The notes below the pieces were generated by a model. The model searched no databases and was not told the origin of the DNA. It saw only the letters and a program-made list of their open reading frames with translations. This document shows, piece after piece, positions 35,662-44,441 of a stretch of 64,000 nucleotides of DNA. The stretch covers positions 24,280 through 88,279 of the forward strand of contig NZ_VOWY01000006.1 of assembly GCF_008014645.1 (NCBI RefSeq), read 5' to 3'. The stretch comes from Collinsella sp. BA40 (GTDB lineage Bacteria > Actinomycetota > Coriobacteriia > Coriobacteriales > Coriobacteriaceae). Positions within the stretch are counted from its first letter, which is position 1. Every line of letters starts with the position of its first letter. The position numbers were made by a program, and so were the translations under genes.

Positions 35662-35971
35662 CAGCACCTCCCGCGATGCGCATCTTCGCAGCAGGGATTC
35701 CCCAGACGACCATTGCACGCACGCGGCGGCGCTGCGCGCACAAACGCACAAGCCCCGAATCGGATCGCCCGCACCGATTCGGGGCTTGATCTATTCTGTC
35801 TGAAATTCCATGGGCAGCACCGTCGAAAGCGCGTTCGAAGCAACGGTTCCCGCAAAATCGAAGCGGTGCCGGGCGGATGCATGCGCACGCGCGAACGGCT
35901 GCCGTGCATCGACCCTTCCCCAAGGCCGAGCGCGTGCGAGCAGTGTGCACGCACGCGCCCATTCCATACGC
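35662..35971. other. 310-base intergenic stretch between convergent genes
   Basis: It contains one terminator hairpin (35750-35787) and otherwise nothing I recognise. The remainder is GC-rich with no convincing ribosome binding site or coding signal on either strand. Confidence 0.6.
35750..35787 (+). terminator. Terminator-like perfect hairpin
   Basis: AAGCCCCGAATCGG (35750-35763) pairs with CCGATTCGGGGCTT (35774-35787), a 14-bp perfect stem with a 10-base loop. The downstream sequence GATCTATTCTG is only weakly T-rich. It probably ends the 34132 transcript. Confidence 0.75.
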
Positions 35972-37651
35972 CTAGTCTCGCGTGAGCTTGCGGCGGATGC
36001 GGTGCGGCTTGGCGGCATCCTCGCCCAGACGTTCGATACGGTTCTCCTGATAGGACTCGAAGTTGCCTTCGAACCAATGCCAATTGCCGGGATTCTCGTC
36101 CGTGCCCTCCCACGCAAGGATGTGGGTGGCCACACGGTCAAGGAACATGCGGTCGTGGCTGATCACGACGGAGCAACCGGGGAACTCGAGCAGAGCCGAC
36201 TCGAGCGACGACAAGGTTTCGACGTCGAGGTCGTTCGTAGGCTCGTCGAGCAGCAGCAGGTTGCCGCCCTGCTTGAGCGTGAGCGCGAGGTTCAGACGGT
36301 TGCGCTCGCCACCGGACAGCACCCCCGCGCGCTTCTGCTGGTCGGAGCCCTTGAAGCCGAAGCTGGCCACATAGGCGCGGCTGGGCACCTCGGACTCGCC
36401 GACCTGCATGATATCGAGGCCGTCGGACACGACCTCCCACAGATTCTTATCCGGGTCGATGCCCGCGCGGTTCTGGTCGACATAGGAGATCTTGACGGTC
36501 TCGCCGATCTCGAGGTTACCGCTCGTGAGCTCCTCCAGGCCGCAGATGCACTTGAAGAGCGTGGACTTACCTACGCCGTTGGGGCCGATGACGCCCACGA
36601 TGCCGTTGCGCGGCAGCGTGAAGGAGAGGTCGTCGATGAGCACGCGACCGTCGAACTCCTTGTGCAGGTGCTCGGCAACCAGGACCTTGGCGCCCAGACG
36701 AGGTCCCACGGGGATGCGGATATCGGTGTAGTCGAGCTTCTGGCTCGCGCGAGCCTCGGCCTCCATCTCCTCGTAGCGAGCCAGACGAGCCTTGTTCTTG
36801 GCCTGTCGGGCCTTCGGAGAAGAGCGAACCCAGTCGAGCTCGGCCGCCATGCGCTTGGCAAGACGCTCGTCGCGCTGACCCTGCGCGGCGATACGTGCCG
36901 CCTTGGTTTCCAGATAGGTAGAGTAGTTGCCCTTGTAGGGATACAGGTGGCCGCGGTCGACCTCGCAGATCCATTCGGCAACGTGATCGAGGAAGTAGCG
37001 GTCGTGCGTGACGGCGAGCACGGCGCCGGGATAGGTGCCGAGGAAGTGCTCGAGCCACAGGACGGACTCGGCATCGAGATGGTTGGTGGGCTCGTCGAGC
37101 AGGAGCAGGTCGGGCGCCTCGAGCAGCAGCTTGCACAGGGCGACGCGACGGCGCTCGCCACCGGAGAGCACGTTGACCGGCGTATCGGAATCGGGAAGCT
37201 GCAGGGCGTCCATGGCCACGCCGAGCTTCGAATCGATATCCCAGCCGTCGGCCGTATCGATCTCATCCTGCAGACGACCCATCTCGGCCATCAGCGCATC
37301 CATGTCCGCATCGGGGTCGCACATCTCCTCGCTGATCTTGTTGAAGCGGTCGACCTTGGCAAGAATGTCGCCAAACGCCATGCGAACGTTCTCGATGACC
37401 GTCTTGTCGTCATCCAGCGGCGGCTCCTGCTGCAGGATGCCCACGGTGTAGCCGGGCGTGAGGCGAGCGTCGCCATTGGAAACCTCCTCCAGGCCAGCCA
37501 TGATCTTGAGAAGGGTGGACTTGCCCATGCCGTTGGGGCCCACGACGCCGATCTTGGCACCGGGATAGAACGACAGCGTCACGTCATCCAGGATGACCTT
37601 GTCACCATGTGCCTTGCGCGCCTGGTACATCTGGTAGATGAATTCCGCCAT
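35972..37651 (-). CDS. ettA: ABC-F protein, energy-dependent translational throttle EttA
   Basis: 559 residues against 555 in E. coli EttA. Two ATPase domains are joined by the characteristic linker. The first Walker A is VGPNGMGKST, with LSGGERRR and LLLDEPTNHLD; the second is IGPNGVGKST, with LSGGERNR and LLLDEPTNDLD. The arm insertion lies in domain one (ARMs with RFNKISEEMCDPDADMDALMAEMG). The C-terminal FEGNFESYQENRIERLGEDA is typical of EttA. It binds the ribosomal E site and gates the first peptide bonds according to ADP/ATP. ATG 37651 has AAAGGAG at 5 bases, and longer frames upstream lack a site. Confidence 0.93.
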   Translation of the reverse strand: MAEFIYQMYQARKAHGDKVILDDVTLSFYPGAKIGVVGPNGMGKSTLLKIMAGLEEVSNGDARLTPGYTVGILQQEPPLDDDKTVIENVRMAFGDILAKVDRFNKISEEMCDPDADMDALMAEMGRLQDEIDTADGWDIDSKLGVAMDALQLPDSDTPVNVLSGGERRRVALCKLLLEAPDLLLLDEPTNHLDAESVLWLEHFLGTYPGAVLAVTHDRYFLDHVAEWICEVDRGHLYPYKGNYSTYLETKAARIAAQGQRDERLAKRMAAELDWVRSSPKARQAKNKARLARYEEMEAEARASQKLDYTDIRIPVGPRLGAKVLVAEHLHKEFDGRVLIDDLSFTLPRNGIVGVIGPNGVGKSTLFKCICGLEELTSGNLEIGETVKISYVDQNRAGIDPDKNLWEVVSDGLDIMQVGESEVPSRAYVASFGFKGSDQQKRAGVLSGGERNRLNLALTLKQGGNLLLLDEPTNDLDVETLSSLESALLEFPGCSVVISHDRMFLDRVATHILAWEGTDENPGNWHWFEGNFESYQENRIERLGEDAAKPHRIRRKLTRD

Positions 37652-37821
37652 TATGCTCCTTTTACCTTGTGCGAACACATCTGAACGTGCCCATTGTCGC
37701 ATGGACTGCGCTGATCGCGCAGCAGGCGCACGGTAAAACCATGGGCGCCGCGGCACGGCATACCTATAATGGTTTCAACCGCGATCAACGGACCGCAGCG
37801 ACCGCGAACGAAAGGATGCCC

Positions 37822-38715
37822 GTGACCACTCCCCGCGAAGACGACCAGAGCACCATCCCATCGGCTCCCTCCACGGGCGCGACCGCGCCCGAAACCGCCA
37901 AGACCAAACTCGAGGTCATCTTGGGAGCCGACGGCGTATCGCGCCTCGAGCAGGCGCGCGTGGCGGTCTTCGGGTGCGGCGGCGTGGGATCAAACTGCAT
38001 CGAGGCGCTCGCCCGTGGCGGCGTGGGCACGATCGCCATCGTGGATAAGGATGTCGTCGCGCCCAGCAACATCAACCGCCAGGCCATCGCCTACCACAGC
38101 ACCGTCGGACGGCGCAAAATCGATGTCACCCAGGCCATGATCGCCGACATCAATCCAGATTGCCGCGTCATCGCGCGCCACGCCTTCGTGCTCGCCGAGA
38201 ACATCGAGGAGCTGCTTGCCGAGCTTGAAGATGCTTGCGGGGGCCCGTTGGATTACATCGTCGACGCCATCGACACCGTATCAACCAAGCTCGCCATCGC
38301 CAAGCTCGCCGAGGAGCGCGGACTGGCGCTCATCAGCTCGATGGGAGGCGCGAATAAACTGCATCCCGAATGCCTGCGCATCGCCGACGTGCATAAGACG
38401 GTCAACGACTCGCTATCGCGCATCATGCGCAAGGAATGTCGCAAGCGCGGCATCAAGCACCTGCGCGTCCTCTATTCCTGCGAAGAACCCATGCATCTGA
38501 AGGCCCGCGAAGGCGCGGCGCGCAGCGAGCGCAGCGATCTTGGCACCGCGAGCTTCATGCCGCCCATCATGGGGCAGATGATCGCCGGCGAGGTTATTCG
38601 GCAGATCTCCGGCGTCGGCGTCTCATCCGACACCGCCTCCGCCCTCGCCATGCACGATGCCGCGCAGCGCGGCGTGCTCGGCGGCCGCAAGGGCGGCAGC
38701 AAGAAGAGCTCTTAG
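37822..38715 (+). CDS. tcdA: tRNA threonylcarbamoyladenosine dehydratase (TcdA), ThiF fold
   Basis: 297 residues. After a disordered 30-residue start, KTKLEVILGADGVSRLEQARVAVFGCGGVGSNCIEALARGG carries the ATP-binding GxGGVGS loop. VDKDVVAPSNINRQ, YIVDAIDTVSTKLAIA and the AGTxxMMGQ-like TASFMPPIMGQMIAG complete the family pattern. The enzyme cyclises t6A37 to ct6A in tRNAs reading ANN codons, using ATP. The GTG at 37822 is chosen because AAAGGA lies 6 bases upstream; the ATG at 37816 would leave no spacing. A TatD gene follows after 10 bases, so the two form an operon. Confidence 0.88.
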   Translation: MTTPREDDQSTIPSAPSTGATAPETAKTKLEVILGADGVSRLEQARVAVFGCGGVGSNCIEALARGGVGTIAIVDKDVVAPSNINRQAIAYHSTVGRRKIDVTQAMIADINPDCRVIARHAFVLAENIEELLAELEDACGGPLDYIVDAIDTVSTKLAIAKLAEERGLALISSMGGANKLHPECLRIADVHKTVNDSLSRIMRKECRKRGIKHLRVLYSCEEPMHLKAREGAARSERSDLGTASFMPPIMGQMIAGEVIRQISGVGVSSDTASALAMHDAAQRGVLGGRKGGSKKSS

Positions 38716-38725
38716 GGAACCGCGC

Positions 38726-39484
38726 ATGCAACGGCTCTTCGACATGCACTGCCACCTATCCGCCATGGCCAACGCCGACGAGGTGGCGCTCGATGCGGCG
38801 AGGCTCGGTATATCCCTGATCAACATGTCGGTCTCCCCCGCCGATGCACGCGCGGCGGAACGTCTTGCCGCCCATGGGAACGTCCGCCTTGCCCGGGGCC
38901 TGCATCCTTGGTGGGTGGCGGACGGCGCGGTCGAGCTCGACGAGATAGAGCTCGCAGCCGACGCATGCGCCGCTTCAAGGTTCGTCGGGGAGGTCGGCCT
39001 CGACTTCTCGAGGGCGCGCGAGAAGAGCGCCGAGGCCCAGATCGAGGCGTTCGAGAAAATCGCCCGGGCTTGCGAGGCCCGCGCTGCCGAGGGCAGGGTC
39101 CTATCGATCCACGCGGTTCGGTCCGCGGGGGCCGTCCTCGATATCCTCGAGGCCCATGGCATGGCGGGAGGGGCCGCCTGCATCATGCACTGGTTCTCAG
39201 GCACGAGCGACGAGCTCGCCCGGGCACGAGACCTGGGCTGCTACTTCTCCGTCGGAGACCGCATGCTCGCGACGAGGCGGGGCAGGGAGTACGCCAGGCA
39301 GGTACCCGCCGACAGACTCCTCCTCGAGACCGACGCCCCGACATCGTTCGGCGAGGACGGCGCCGCCGGGGAGATCGAGGCGCGCCTCCTCGCAACCGCT
39401 GCGGCCCTGGCCGATCTGCGCGGAGAAAAAAGGGAGCCCCTCCTCGACCGCATGGCGCGGACGAGCGAGGAGCTCCTCGGGTAG
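38726..39484 (+). CDS. TatD family metal-dependent hydrolase
   Basis: 252 residues. The metal-binding HxH motif is FDMHCHLSAM at residues 5-14. GEVGLDFS carries the conserved Glu. MHWFSG has the later His, and LLLETDAP has the C-terminal Asp. These are the TatD deoxyribonuclease-like signatures. Family members are 3'-5' DNA exonucleases or related hydrolases acting in the cytoplasm. The region just after LARGLHPWW (normal GIHPH/GLHPW) matches. It starts 10 bases past TcdA. The G+C content of its second half is distinctly higher than upstream, a trend that continues into the Amadori operon. Confidence 0.88.
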   Translation: MQRLFDMHCHLSAMANADEVALDAARLGISLINMSVSPADARAAERLAAHGNVRLARGLHPWWVADGAVELDEIELAADACAASRFVGEVGLDFSRAREKSAEAQIEAFEKIARACEARAAEGRVLSIHAVRSAGAVLDILEAHGMAGGAACIMHWFSGTSDELARARDLGCYFSVGDRMLATRRGREYARQVPADRLLLETDAPTSFGEDGAAGEIEARLLATAAALADLRGEKREPLLDRMARTSEELLG

Positions 39485-39506
39485 AAAACGATCGCGGACG
39501 CAGTCC

Positions 39507-40160
39507 CTATTGCCCCGCAAGGGAGACGACGACGTCGGCGAGGGCCCGCGCGAGCGCGCCATGGCCCTCGGGCGACAGATGGATATGGTCCACCGGACTC
39601 GGCTCGCATATCTCAGACGCGTCCAGGAACGCACACCCCTGCTCGTCCGCGATGACGCGGTACGCCGTCGCGACCTCATGCGACACCGCCACCGAGCGCA
39701 TGTCGAAGGAGGATAGGACCACGTCGCGGATGCCCTCGCCGATATGCGGGGGCGAGACGATGACGATCGACGGCCGACGGCACCCCGGTGCCCAGGGGAA
39801 GCGCTTCACCGCGAGCACAAGCGACTCCACGCCCCGCGCGATATCGCTCGCAGGCAAGCCGAAGCACGTCTTCATATCGTTGGTGCCCAGCATGATGATG
39901 ACGCAATCCAGCGGCTGGGCGCTCCCCAGGGCGCACGCGAGGGCGCCCATGCCGCACAGACCGGGCTCGAAGGGGTCGTCGTGCACCGTGGTGCGCCCCG
40001 ACAGCCCCTCCTCCACGACGCGCCAGCCCGGTCCGAGCAGGCGCTGCATCGTCCCGGTCCACCGCGTTTCGAACGGATAGCGGGCGCGATCTCCGGCGGC
40101 CATCCCGATCGGGTCGTACCCGAACGTGTTGCTGTCTCCAAAGCAGAGCACCGTCTTCAA
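39507..40160 (-). CDS. SGNH/GDSL hydrolase (arylesterase-like)
   Basis: 217 residues from the TTG at 40160. That start follows a GGAGGGGAGGGG site by 4 bases and yields MKTVLCFGDSNTFGYDP, the standard family opening. Block I is GDSN with the nucleophilic Ser, block III is MLGTNDMK, and block V is SPVDHIHLSPEGH with the catalytic Asp and His. This subgroup cleaves acyl esters of small molecules or sugars. It lies 44 bases downstream of the FGGY remnant on the same strand and may be the last gene of the Amadori operon. In-frame ATGs at 40178 and 40181 are alternatives. Confidence 0.87.
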   Translation of the reverse strand: MKTVLCFGDSNTFGYDPIGMAAGDRARYPFETRWTGTMQRLLGPGWRVVEEGLSGRTTVHDDPFEPGLCGMGALACALGSAQPLDCVIIMLGTNDMKTCFGLPASDIARGVESLVLAVKRFPWAPGCRRPSIVIVSPPHIGEGIRDVVLSSFDMRSVAVSHEVATAYRVIADEQGCAFLDASEICEPSPVDHIHLSPEGHGALARALADVVVSLAGQ

Positions 40161-40204
40161 GGCGCCCCTCCCCTCCATCATGGCACCGACCCTCCGGCGA
40201 GCGG

Positions 40205-40655
40205 TCAAAGCCTATGCATATCCTCGCGGTTCCGCTCGTAGAGCGCATCGAACATCTTCCGACGCTCGCGGTAGAGCTCATGGACGTTCGGGTCCGGAGC
40301 GATGAGCTTCCCCTCGCCCACGCGCTGGACGAGCTCCTCCCAACTGGCGCACGCCCCGCCGCCGAGCGCGGCCCTCCTCGTCGACCGGGACGCAGTCGCA
40401 CCCGAGCGCCGAGAGGCCAACGCAGCCGATATCGGCCGGATCGACGCCGGAGGCGTCGATGAGCTCGCGGGACAGCTTGCAGAAGTCGCCCCACCAGACC
40501 TTCTCGGCATCGTGCTCGAACCACGTCGGGCGCGGGTTGTCGGTGCCGTGCGCGCACGACGCCGTGCAGACGATGCTGCAGTCCTCATCGATGAGGACGC
40601 CCTTCGACTCGCCCGTTCCGATATCGATTCCCAGGAAATGGGCCATGTGGAGCAC
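40205..40655 (-). pseudogene. FGGY-family sugar kinase remnant (internal deletion plus frameshift)
   Basis: The first frame, from GTG 40655 or ATG 40646, reads MAHFLGIDIGTGESKGVLIDEDC...WWGDFCKLSRELIDASG and is a normal FGGY N-terminal ATP-binding start. After about 80 residues it leaves homology. In another frame, ending at 40205, the same DNA continues as ALGGGACASWEELVQRVGEG ... NVHELYRERRKMFDALYERN, the normal C-terminal end of FGGY kinases. About 150 of an expected 500 residues remain. The middle is deleted and the join, near 40370-40390, shifts frame. The original probably phosphorylated a pentulose or related sugar in this operon. Confidence 0.85.
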
Positions 40656-41465
40656 CTACTCCTCGCGCGCGGCGCGCGCAGCGGCCATGAAGGAGGCTAC
40701 GCGCCCGGCGTCGACCGGCGCGTCGAACCTACCGTCGCGCTTGAGGCAGGTGTCCACGAAGGCGCCATCGCAGCGCGACAGCACGTCGGCCACCGTCTCC
40801 TCGCGGCAGCCCGTACCGCAGACGATGGGCACGCTCGAGGCGGAGTCGCGCACCGACGAGATAAGCTCCGCCGATGGGCCGCGGCCCGCCGCCTCGCCGC
40901 CGACGACCAGGGCGTCGGGCATGCAGTTGAACATGATGGAATCCGCGATCTGCGCCGTGGTGCGGTCGTTGAGGTACACCTCGCCCTCGCTCGTGACGAA
41001 GTGGAAGAGCTTGAGGTCGTCCAAGCGCAGAGCGCTCTTGAGGCGCATGGTCTCGGCGAAATCGCGGTCGATGAGGCCGAGGTCGCCCGCCCAAGCGCCC
41101 GTGAACATGCAACGGGTGAACCGCGCGTCGACGGCGGCGCACAGCTCCATGGTCGCGTCGCCGTCATAGATCGCCTCCGCTCCCCACGGCAACGAGATCT
41201 GATCGGCGAGGGAGCCGATGACGCGCCCCATGGCAGCGAGGGTCACCGCGGAGACGCGCTTTTGGTACGGCATGCTGAACTCGTTGGTTATCAGGACCGC
41301 GTCGACGCCGCCCTCCTGCAGCGCCTCGAGGTCGCGCTTGGCGGCGTCGGCGACGGACGCGATGGCGCCGCCAGGGTAGTACAGCGGGTCGCCCGGCAGG
41401 GGCTTGAGGTGAAGGAGGCCGATGATGGGTTTCTCGGTCCCGAACAGCTCGGTCTGAAACGACAT
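40656..41465 (-). CDS. BtpA/SgcQ family protein
   Basis: 269 residues. PIIGLLHLKPLPGDPLYYPGG at the start, GVDAVLITNEFSMPY, then WGAEAIYDGDATM and ADALVVGGEAAGRGP match the BtpA/SgcQ TIM-barrel family. Members are linked to photosystem I assembly in cyanobacteria (BtpA) and to sugar operons in enterobacteria (SgcQ). Their chemistry is not settled, so the reaction here is unknown. ATG 41465 follows GGAG by 5 bases. The leader GATTAGTCGATTGGAGTGA nearly repeats the leader of the kinase upstream, at 42428. The FGGY remnant starts where this gene stops. Confidence 0.85.
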   Translation of the reverse strand: MSFQTELFGTEKPIIGLLHLKPLPGDPLYYPGGAIASVADAAKRDLEALQEGGVDAVLITNEFSMPYQKRVSAVTLAAMGRVIGSLADQISLPWGAEAIYDGDATMELCAAVDARFTRCMFTGAWAGDLGLIDRDFAETMRLKSALRLDDLKLFHFVTSEGEVYLNDRTTAQIADSIMFNCMPDALVVGGEAAGRGPSAELISSVRDSASSVPIVCGTGCREETVADVLSRCDGAFVDTCLKRDGRFDAPVDAGRVASFMAAARAAREE

Positions 41466-41554
41466 TTTCACTCCAATCGACTAATCAAAATGAAATGCCC
41501 GATGCCAAAATGAAGCGGCGGGACGCATCGATGCGCCCCGCCGTCGCGTTCAAA

Positions 41555-42427
41555 CTAGACCTCGTAGGCCATGGGATGCCCCCAGCTGCCCTCGATCTTG
41601 CACGTCTCGGCAGCGAAGCCGGCGGCGAAGTCGAGGCACGCGGCGATTGCGTCGGGGCCGTCCTCGCCGGCCTTCTGCTTGGCGAGGTAGGTCACCAGGA
41701 ACGCGGTGAGCAGCGAGTCGCCGGCCGCCATCGCGTCCTTGAGGTCCTCGGGCGCCACGGGCTTGATGCCCTGCTCGTAGAAGCGCTCTCCATCGTAGGC
41801 GACCGAGCCCAGGCTGCCGCGCGAGGCGCAGGCGAAGCGGGGGCCGAGCTTGCAGACCCACTCGAGCTTGGCCTTGATCTCATCCATGGGCGCATCTCCC
41901 ATGGACATGAAGGCGTAGGTGACGAAGGGCGCGATCTGCTCGAAATACTCATCCGTCGAGTCATCGGAGAAGTCGAAGCTGATGGGCACGCCCTCGGCGT
42001 GGATCTTGGGCAGCTCGCGCTCGGTAAAGCAGTAGTTGCCGCTATGAACGAGGTCGAAGCCACGGACATACTCGGCCGCGAAGCGGTCGATGACGTAGCG
42101 CATATCGCCGCGGACGCCGCCCTCGTTGGAACCGAGGAAGATGCGGTCGCCGGTCTCGTCGACGGTCACGCGCGCGGCGCCGTTGACGCCCACCACCTGC
42201 TGGCAGCGCGCGAGCTCGACGCCCTCCTCGCACAAGGAGGAGATCACGTGCTCGGCCTCGACGTCCGAGCCGAAGATTCCCATGTAGGCGCTGCGGTCCA
42301 CGCCGAGCTTCTTGGCGAAGACGGCGAAGTTCACCGCATTGCCGCCGGGATACATGGTGGCGATGTGCTCGTACTTGTCGACGACGTTGTCTCCAAAGCC
42401 CAGCACGCTGATGGGATATGCGTTCAT
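41555..42427 (-). CDS. PfkB-family kinase, fructoselysine 6-kinase-like
   Basis: 290 residues. VLGFGDNVVDKYEHIATMYPGGNAVNFAV at the N-terminus is the FrlD-type PfkB pattern, with GNAVN in the sugar site. The catalytic AGDS sits in AMAAGDSLLTAF near residue 230. Its closest known relatives phosphorylate Amadori products at C6 of the sugar, and its neighbours (FrlB-like SIS and FrlC-like epimerase) support this. ATG 42427 follows GGAG by 5 bases. The substrate, fructoselysine or another fructosamine, is inferred from operon context. Confidence 0.85.
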   Translation of the reverse strand: MNAYPISVLGFGDNVVDKYEHIATMYPGGNAVNFAVFAKKLGVDRSAYMGIFGSDVEAEHVISSLCEEGVELARCQQVVGVNGAARVTVDETGDRIFLGSNEGGVRGDMRYVIDRFAAEYVRGFDLVHSGNYCFTERELPKIHAEGVPISFDFSDDSTDEYFEQIAPFVTYAFMSMGDAPMDEIKAKLEWVCKLGPRFACASRGSLGSVAYDGERFYEQGIKPVAPEDLKDAMAAGDSLLTAFLVTYLAKQKAGEDGPDAIAACLDFAAGFAAETCKIEGSWGHPMAYEV

Positions 42428-42520
42428 GGTCACTCCAATCGATTATCTTGCCGCACGGGCGGCTCGGCGAGACGGCGCCGATGTCCTGGCGACGCCGCCC
42501 CACGGATGCGCGGATAGCCC

Positions 42521-43489
42521 TTAGTACTTCTCGATGCCCATGTAGCGGCGGACGTCGGGATGGTGGTCGAAGACCTTGCCGCGCGCGGAGCGCAGCTCGC
42601 AGTTCATAGCGTAGAACAGGATCGGGTCGAGGAAGGCGCGGACGCTCTGGGGAACGTCGCCCATGCCGTACTCCATCGCGTCGAGGACCATGAGCGTGTC
42701 GGTGTGGGTCTCGAGGAAGGCGAGCGCGCGCTCGTCCATGGCGCGGCACTCGGAGGAGCCCATCTGCAGGAAGTAGAAGACGCCGGGCTCGGTGACCTCG
42801 AAGGGCCCGTGGAAGTACTCGCCGGAGTGGATGTAGGCGCAGCTCTGCCACTGCATCTCCATGAGGGAGCAGATGGCGAAGCCGTAGGTCTGGCTGAAGA
42901 CGGGACCGGAGCCGAGGATGTAGAGGAAGTCGTGGTCCTGGCAGAGCGCGGCGAAGCGGTCGCCCAGCTCGGCGTTGACCTTCTCGCGGGCGGCGGGCAG
43001 GATCTCATCCATCTTGGCGATGCCGGCGTACATGTCGGCGAGATCGGCGTAGCCCTGCTGCTGGTCGAGGAGCTCGGCTGCGAGCGCCAGGGAGATGCCC
43101 GCGGGGACCTCGGCCTGGGGCACGCCCTCGCCCCACGGGTAGACCCAACAGGCCCACTCGCCGCTGTCGATGCCGGAGCCGGCGTTGTCGGTCATGGCGA
43201 TCACCGTGGCGCCGGCGGCCCTGGCGATGCCGCAGGCATCGATGACCTCAGGGGTGTTGCCGGAGTGGCTGCAAGCGATGACCAGGGACTTCTCACCGAG
43301 GCGCTTGGGGCGCATGATGTCGAACTCGCGGGCGGTATAGGCCTCGGTGGTGAAGGAGGTCGCCTCGCGCTTCAGCAACTCGTGGGCGGGCAGCAGGTCG
43401 ATGAGGGATCCGCCGCAGGCGATCCAGAAGACGCTGTCGAAGGAGCCCTTCTCGGCGATAGCTTCGGAGATGAGGTCGTGTGCGTTCAT
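42521..43489 (-). CDS. SIS-domain protein, fructoselysine-6-phosphate deglycase-like (FrlB)
   Basis: 322 residues and two SIS domains. The first (about 25-160) has FWIACGGSLIDLLPAHELL and CSHSGNTPEVIDA, the phosphosugar-binding SxSGxT. The second (about 185-320) has LYILGSGPVFSQTYGFAICSLMEMQWQSCAYIHSGEYFHGPFEV. SGEYFHGPFE is characteristic of FrlB and GlmS-like enzymes. It would split a phosphorylated Amadori product into glucose 6-phosphate and the amine. ATG 43489 has AAAGGAAG at 9 bases. The kinase that would supply its substrate is the next gene. Confidence 0.87.
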   Translation of the reverse strand: MNAHDLISEAIAEKGSFDSVFWIACGGSLIDLLPAHELLKREATSFTTEAYTAREFDIMRPKRLGEKSLVIACSHSGNTPEVIDACGIARAAGATVIAMTDNAGSGIDSGEWACWVYPWGEGVPQAEVPAGISLALAAELLDQQQGYADLADMYAGIAKMDEILPAAREKVNAELGDRFAALCQDHDFLYILGSGPVFSQTYGFAICSLMEMQWQSCAYIHSGEYFHGPFEVTEPGVFYFLQMGSSECRAMDERALAFLETHTDTLMVLDAMEYGMGDVPQSVRAFLDPILFYAMNCELRSARGKVFDHHPDVRRYMGIEKY

Positions 43490-43567
43490 ATCGGTGTGCT
43501 TCCTTTCTGATGCGGCCATCAGGCCGCGATGATAGATGATGCGCTCAATGGGAGCAGGATCGCGTCC

Positions 43568-44428
43568 CTAATCCACGAGGTAGCGCTCGAACGCGTGCAT
43601 GTTGCGCTCGTCGGCGCCCGCGGGATCGTCGAAGTAGCGGCCGTCGGTGATCTCCTGTGCGAGGTAGCCCTCGTACCCGTGGGCATTCAGTGCCGCGACG
43701 AACTCGTCCATGTCGTGCTTGCCGTCGCCCCAGACCAGATGGCCGTACGGATCGCCGTCGATGAAGTGCATGTTCTTGATCGACCCGTCGCCGAACTCGG
43801 CGAACCACTGATCGAGGGTCTCCCCCGCGACGCCCATCGCCGTGGTATCGACCATCGGGGCGATGTAGGGGCTCGCGACCTCGTCGAGCATGCGGCGGGC
43901 GTCCGCCAGGGTCACGACGAGGTTGGACTCCTCGGGACGCAGGCTCTCCATCGTGAGCGTGACGCCATGCTCGCCGGCAAAGTCCGCGAGGATGGAGAGG
44001 TGCTCGCGGGAGCGCTTCCACGCCTCCTCGCGGTCCTCGTCCCAGTCGCCCCAGCCGGAGTTGATCGACATGTACGGGGCCCCGAGCACCTCGGCGAGCT
44101 CGATGCCGTGCTTGAAGTATGCGATGCTCCTCTTGGCATGGAGGGGCTTCCTCGCGGCGTACTGCCACGGGTAGACGACGCTCTCGGGGCACAGCGAGCT
44201 GACACTCAGACCGCGGGACGCGATCTTGCGGCGGAGCTGGTCCGCCTCGAAGTAACCCGTGTGGTCGAGGGTCACGTGGGGCTCGGCGCCCCAGAGCTCG
44301 ATGCTCTTGAAGCCGATGCGCTGCTGCGCGTCGAGAAAGTAGTCGAGCGACCACATGATGTAGTGGATGTTCATCCCGGAGATCTGCTCGCGCCTCAGCT
44401 TCGGCGCGAATGGCGTGGTCTCGCCCAT
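43568..44428 (-). CDS. Sugar phosphate isomerase/epimerase family, FrlC-like
   Basis: 286 residues against 276 in E. coli FrlC. It is a TIM barrel of the AP-endonuclease-2 family: NIHYIMWSLDYFLDAQQRIGFKSIELWGAEPH, SLCPESVVYPWQYAAR, LTMESLRPEESNLV with the metal Glu, MVDTTAMG with the Asp, and NMHFIDGDPYGHLVWGDG. It probably interconverts psicoselysine-like and fructoselysine-like epimers. ATG 44428 is 8 bases from AAAGGAG; GTG 44437 and ATG 44434 are too close to that site. The amidohydrolase gene ends 13 bases before it. Confidence 0.86.
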   Translation of the reverse strand: MGETTPFAPKLRREQISGMNIHYIMWSLDYFLDAQQRIGFKSIELWGAEPHVTLDHTGYFEADQLRRKIASRGLSVSSLCPESVVYPWQYAARKPLHAKRSIAYFKHGIELAEVLGAPYMSINSGWGDWDEDREEAWKRSREHLSILADFAGEHGVTLTMESLRPEESNLVVTLADARRMLDEVASPYIAPMVDTTAMGVAGETLDQWFAEFGDGSIKNMHFIDGDPYGHLVWGDGKHDMDEFVAALNAHGYEGYLAQEITDGRYFDDPAGADERNMHAFERYLVD

Positions 44429-44441
44429 GCCCATCACTCCT

